A stretch of DNA of 64,000 nucleotides, from NCBI RefSeq assembly GCF_043641665.1, contig NC_092194.1, positions 19,891,798 through 19,955,797 of the forward strand, read 5' to 3'. The notes under the pieces were generated by a model. The model ran no database searches and was not told where the DNA came from. It saw nothing but the letters and a program-made list of their open reading frames with translations. Source of the DNA: Enoplosus armatus (lineage: Eukaryota; Chordata; Actinopteri; Centrarchiformes; Enoplosidae). Positions 61,861-64,000 of the stretch are shown one piece after another; position 1 is the first letter of the stretch; every line of letters begins with the position of its first letter. The position numbers were made by a program, and so were the translations under genes.

Positions 61861-63843
61861 CTATAGCTCGGCCCCTTCCCGGGGATAAATCAAGCTGTTG
61901 ACGCTGAAGCTGTTGTAGAAGTGACTGTTGAACTGTCCGCTCTGCCCGCTGCCAAACGTGTTGTAGTACACTCCACGGTTGAAATGCAAGCCCTCGCCGT
62001 GCTCCGACGCCCCCGTGTCCTGCCCGCCGTGGTTGAGGTGGTACGGGCTCAGGGCCGTAATGTTCCTGTTCGACAGCTCGTTCACCAGTCCCAGGGACCC
62101 CTGCCGGCTGGGGCCCCCCGAGCTGAGCGTCGACATGCCGCTGTAAAAGTTGTTAAAACACGGAGCGGTCGAGGCCAGTCCGGGTGGCGAGGACGAAGAA
62201 GAGCTCTTGTGGTTCTCGTTCATCGCCTCCATCTCTGGGGAGGACGGCCCCAGGAGCTGAGGACTGTCTGAGGGCTTCAACGAGGCCCCCGCCGCCGGCC
62301 TGCCGTCCTCCACTTTTGTGGCCCCTGCCGCTGCCGCCGCCGCTCCTCCTGCGCTGCTCGGATCGGACCGCCTTTTCCTTTTCCTGCGGAAATTTCCGTT
62401 GTCAAACATCTTTTCACAGTTTGGGTCCAACGTCCAGTAGTTTCCTTTTCCTGTAATTGGAGATGAGACACATAACATATTATAACTTCATTATTCCAGT
62501 AAAATGAAACGTTTCTTTTCACTTAAATTGATCCTTTTTCAACATATGACTCTAAAAACCAATCTGTCTTAGCAAACTTATCTCCCATATTTTCAAACGA
62601 GTTGTTCTCTCATATTTCTGTAGAAGACAGTTTTGAGCTTTTTCTGAAGTCCTGCACATCTGCAACAATACCAACACCCTCTTTAAACCGACTGTCATTC
62701 TAGTTTACAGACTAAAGTAGGATTTAAAAGTGCATTCCAGTCATGTTCGAGTACAATACATTTACACTATTTTGTAGAGTAAATACTACAGTAATATTTC
62801 AAGGAAAATAAAATATATCTGTAATTCTTAATAGGGGGCCTTTAATCCTCTTGTGTTTATTATATTGTGTTTTTTTTAAATTTCTTTGGAATTACTATTT
62901 ATTGGAAAACACTATTTCTTTCTCTTTTTTTTTTTTAACACTACAGCTGCTACAGTTTTTTAATAACTCGATGCTTTTAAAATAAATAAGCAGATTACCA
63001 CACAGCATCATTGGTGTTATTAGAGAACATTATTTGGAGTTGAGGTTCTATGAAAACTACGATGAAGTGTTTAAATTCAGTGGGTATTCTATTAATTATT
63101 AGGTAATTATAAGTTTCTCTTTTCTTTCTCGTGTATCTTTTTAAGGATTTCAGTGCCAGTTTAATTAAATGCTCTCCTGATTTCCACTCAGACTTCAGGT
63201 GGCTGTTGTGTGGACATTATTTATAGGAACGTGTACCTGGATCGTCCTCGTCCCTCGGCACTTTCTTGAAGCAGTCGTTCAGAGACAGGTTGTGCCGGAT
63301 CGAGTTCTGCCAGCCGGCTTTGCTCTTCTTGTAAAAGGGGAAATTGTCGGCGACGTACTGGTAAATCTGGCTCAGGGTCAGCTTCTTCTCGTGTGCGTTC
63401 TGGATGGCCATGGCTATGAGCGCGGAGTAGGAGTAGGGCGGCCGGACCAGCTTCAGCAGCTCCTCCTGGCTGGCGATGGACAGCCAGCCCAGGTCGGGTC
63501 CACCAAAGCCAGGTGAGTTTGTTATGAACTGCCGCTGCGAGCCGTAGGAGGGCGGGATGAACGACGCCGGGTTGTTGCCGTGCAGGTAGGATGCGGAGGA
63601 GTTGACGCCCGGGCCGTTGAGCCACAGGTACGGGTTCGGAGACGACGCGTAATCTCCGAGGCCGTAGCCGGCGGGTCTCTGCGCGCCCTGGAGGCTCTGC
63701 TGGTGGTACATGCTGCTGAAGTTGTCGCAGTAGACGGCGGCCATGTCCGGGGCCTCCTGGGCGCCTTTAGGTGGGAGAGAGCCGACGGTAGGGGAGGTGT
63801 GCTGGTGGTGCTGGTGATGGGGCTGAGGGTCGATGGAGTTCAT
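61861..63843 (-). CDS. foxi1: Forkhead box I transcription factor (FoxI1/FoxI3 class), complete, 2 exons, 398 aa
   Basis: Exons are 63237-63843 and 61861-62450. The junction is CCAG|GTACAC to TTACAG|GA, and the phases close to 399 codons. The ATG at 63843 is the first in frame after an upstream TGA at 63925-63927. The N-terminus has a His-rich stretch, then [18 protein letters not shown] and [12 protein letters not shown], typical of fish foxi1 and mammalian FOXI3. The forkhead DNA-binding domain starts [16 protein letters not shown] (residue 133), has helix 3 in [19 protein letters not shown], and ends in a basic [10 protein letters not shown]. The intron interrupts the domain at DPG|KGNYW, the conserved FoxI position. 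The C-terminus keeps [16 protein letters not shown]. FoxI factors are nuclear regulators of otic placode, pharyngeal arch and ionocyte development. The class is certain; the foxi1 versus foxi3 name depends on fish nomenclature. Confidence 0.9.
62451..63236 (-). other. foxi intron 1
   Basis: A 786-base A/T-rich intron with no other gene or clear repeat. Confidence 0.85.
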
Positions 63844-63954
63844 CACTCCCCGCGGGAAATCCCAAAGGAAACGTTGAAGCGGTTCAGGTGGCCTCTCCCG
63901 GTGCGCAGGCGGCAGCAACAAGTGTCAGGGAGGATGGAGGAGTTTGGGGAGTTT

Positions 63955-63968
63955 TAATAGTATAAACC
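63955..63968 (-). promoter_or_regulatory. Possible TATA-like element of foxi
   Basis: The minus strand reads GGGTTTATACTATT about 115 bases before the start codon, a plausible core promoter position. Not verifiable from this sequence alone. Confidence 0.25.
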
Positions 63969-64000
63969 CTTGACAGCAGCCGCATCCAGGCTCCAGATTA

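Noticed and set aside
61921..62456. Plus-strand open frames over foxi exon 2
   Set aside because: Antisense of the G/C-rich forkhead gene coding sequence.
63199..63957. Plus-strand open frames over foxi exon 1
   Set aside because: Antisense of the foxi coding exon.

Overview
The window looks like nuclear DNA of a percomorph (spiny-rayed) teleost. Its genes are split by many GT-AG introns and encode vertebrate proteins. CA/TG microsatellites and homopolymer runs are frequent, and several interspersed repeats match consensus families I recognise from percomorph genomes. Nothing bacterial, phage or CRISPR-like is present.

Layout from left to right. (1) 1-1011, plus: the 3' end of a kyphoscoliosis-peptidase-like (KY) gene that starts before the window. 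(2) 1012-8356: mostly non-coding, with microsatellites, one old dispersed repeat, one hAT-like MITE and a possible extra terminal exon on the minus strand. (3) 8357-25396, minus: a complete 37-exon gene. The splice phases close exactly to 1152 codons plus stop, and the product is dnaaf9 (C20orf194/Shulin), a cytoplasmic factor that packages outer dynein arms for cilia. An RFX X-box-like site lies just upstream. (4) 26819-29157, plus: a three-exon GIMAP/AIG1 gene of 520 aa with a degenerate first G domain, a coiled coil, and a second G domain with an intact P-loop. (5) 30310-32522, minus: a five-exon S1 serine protease of 277 aa, best read as complement factor D (cfd). (6) 36872-39366, plus: a five-coding-exon gene of 220 aa that I do not recognise. 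Every splice phase is consistent, a poly(A) signal follows the stop, and an X-box-like motif lies upstream. No single ORF exposes it, so it is the most likely undescribed item here. (7) 39367-61860: a roughly 22 kb stretch without detectable genes, holding repeats, hairpins and blocks whose composition resembles conserved regulatory elements. (8) 61861-63843, minus: a complete two-exon FoxI-class forkhead gene of 398 aa.

The genes do not form an operon-like unit. Two themes recur: cilia (dnaaf9, and by inference the unknown gene with an X-box) and innate immunity (GIMAP, complement factor D). The gene-poor interval beside the developmental regulator foxi is a plausible regulatory landscape for it. 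All gene models were built by hand from splice signals and reading-frame continuity. Gene names rest on remembered family sequences, not on a database search.
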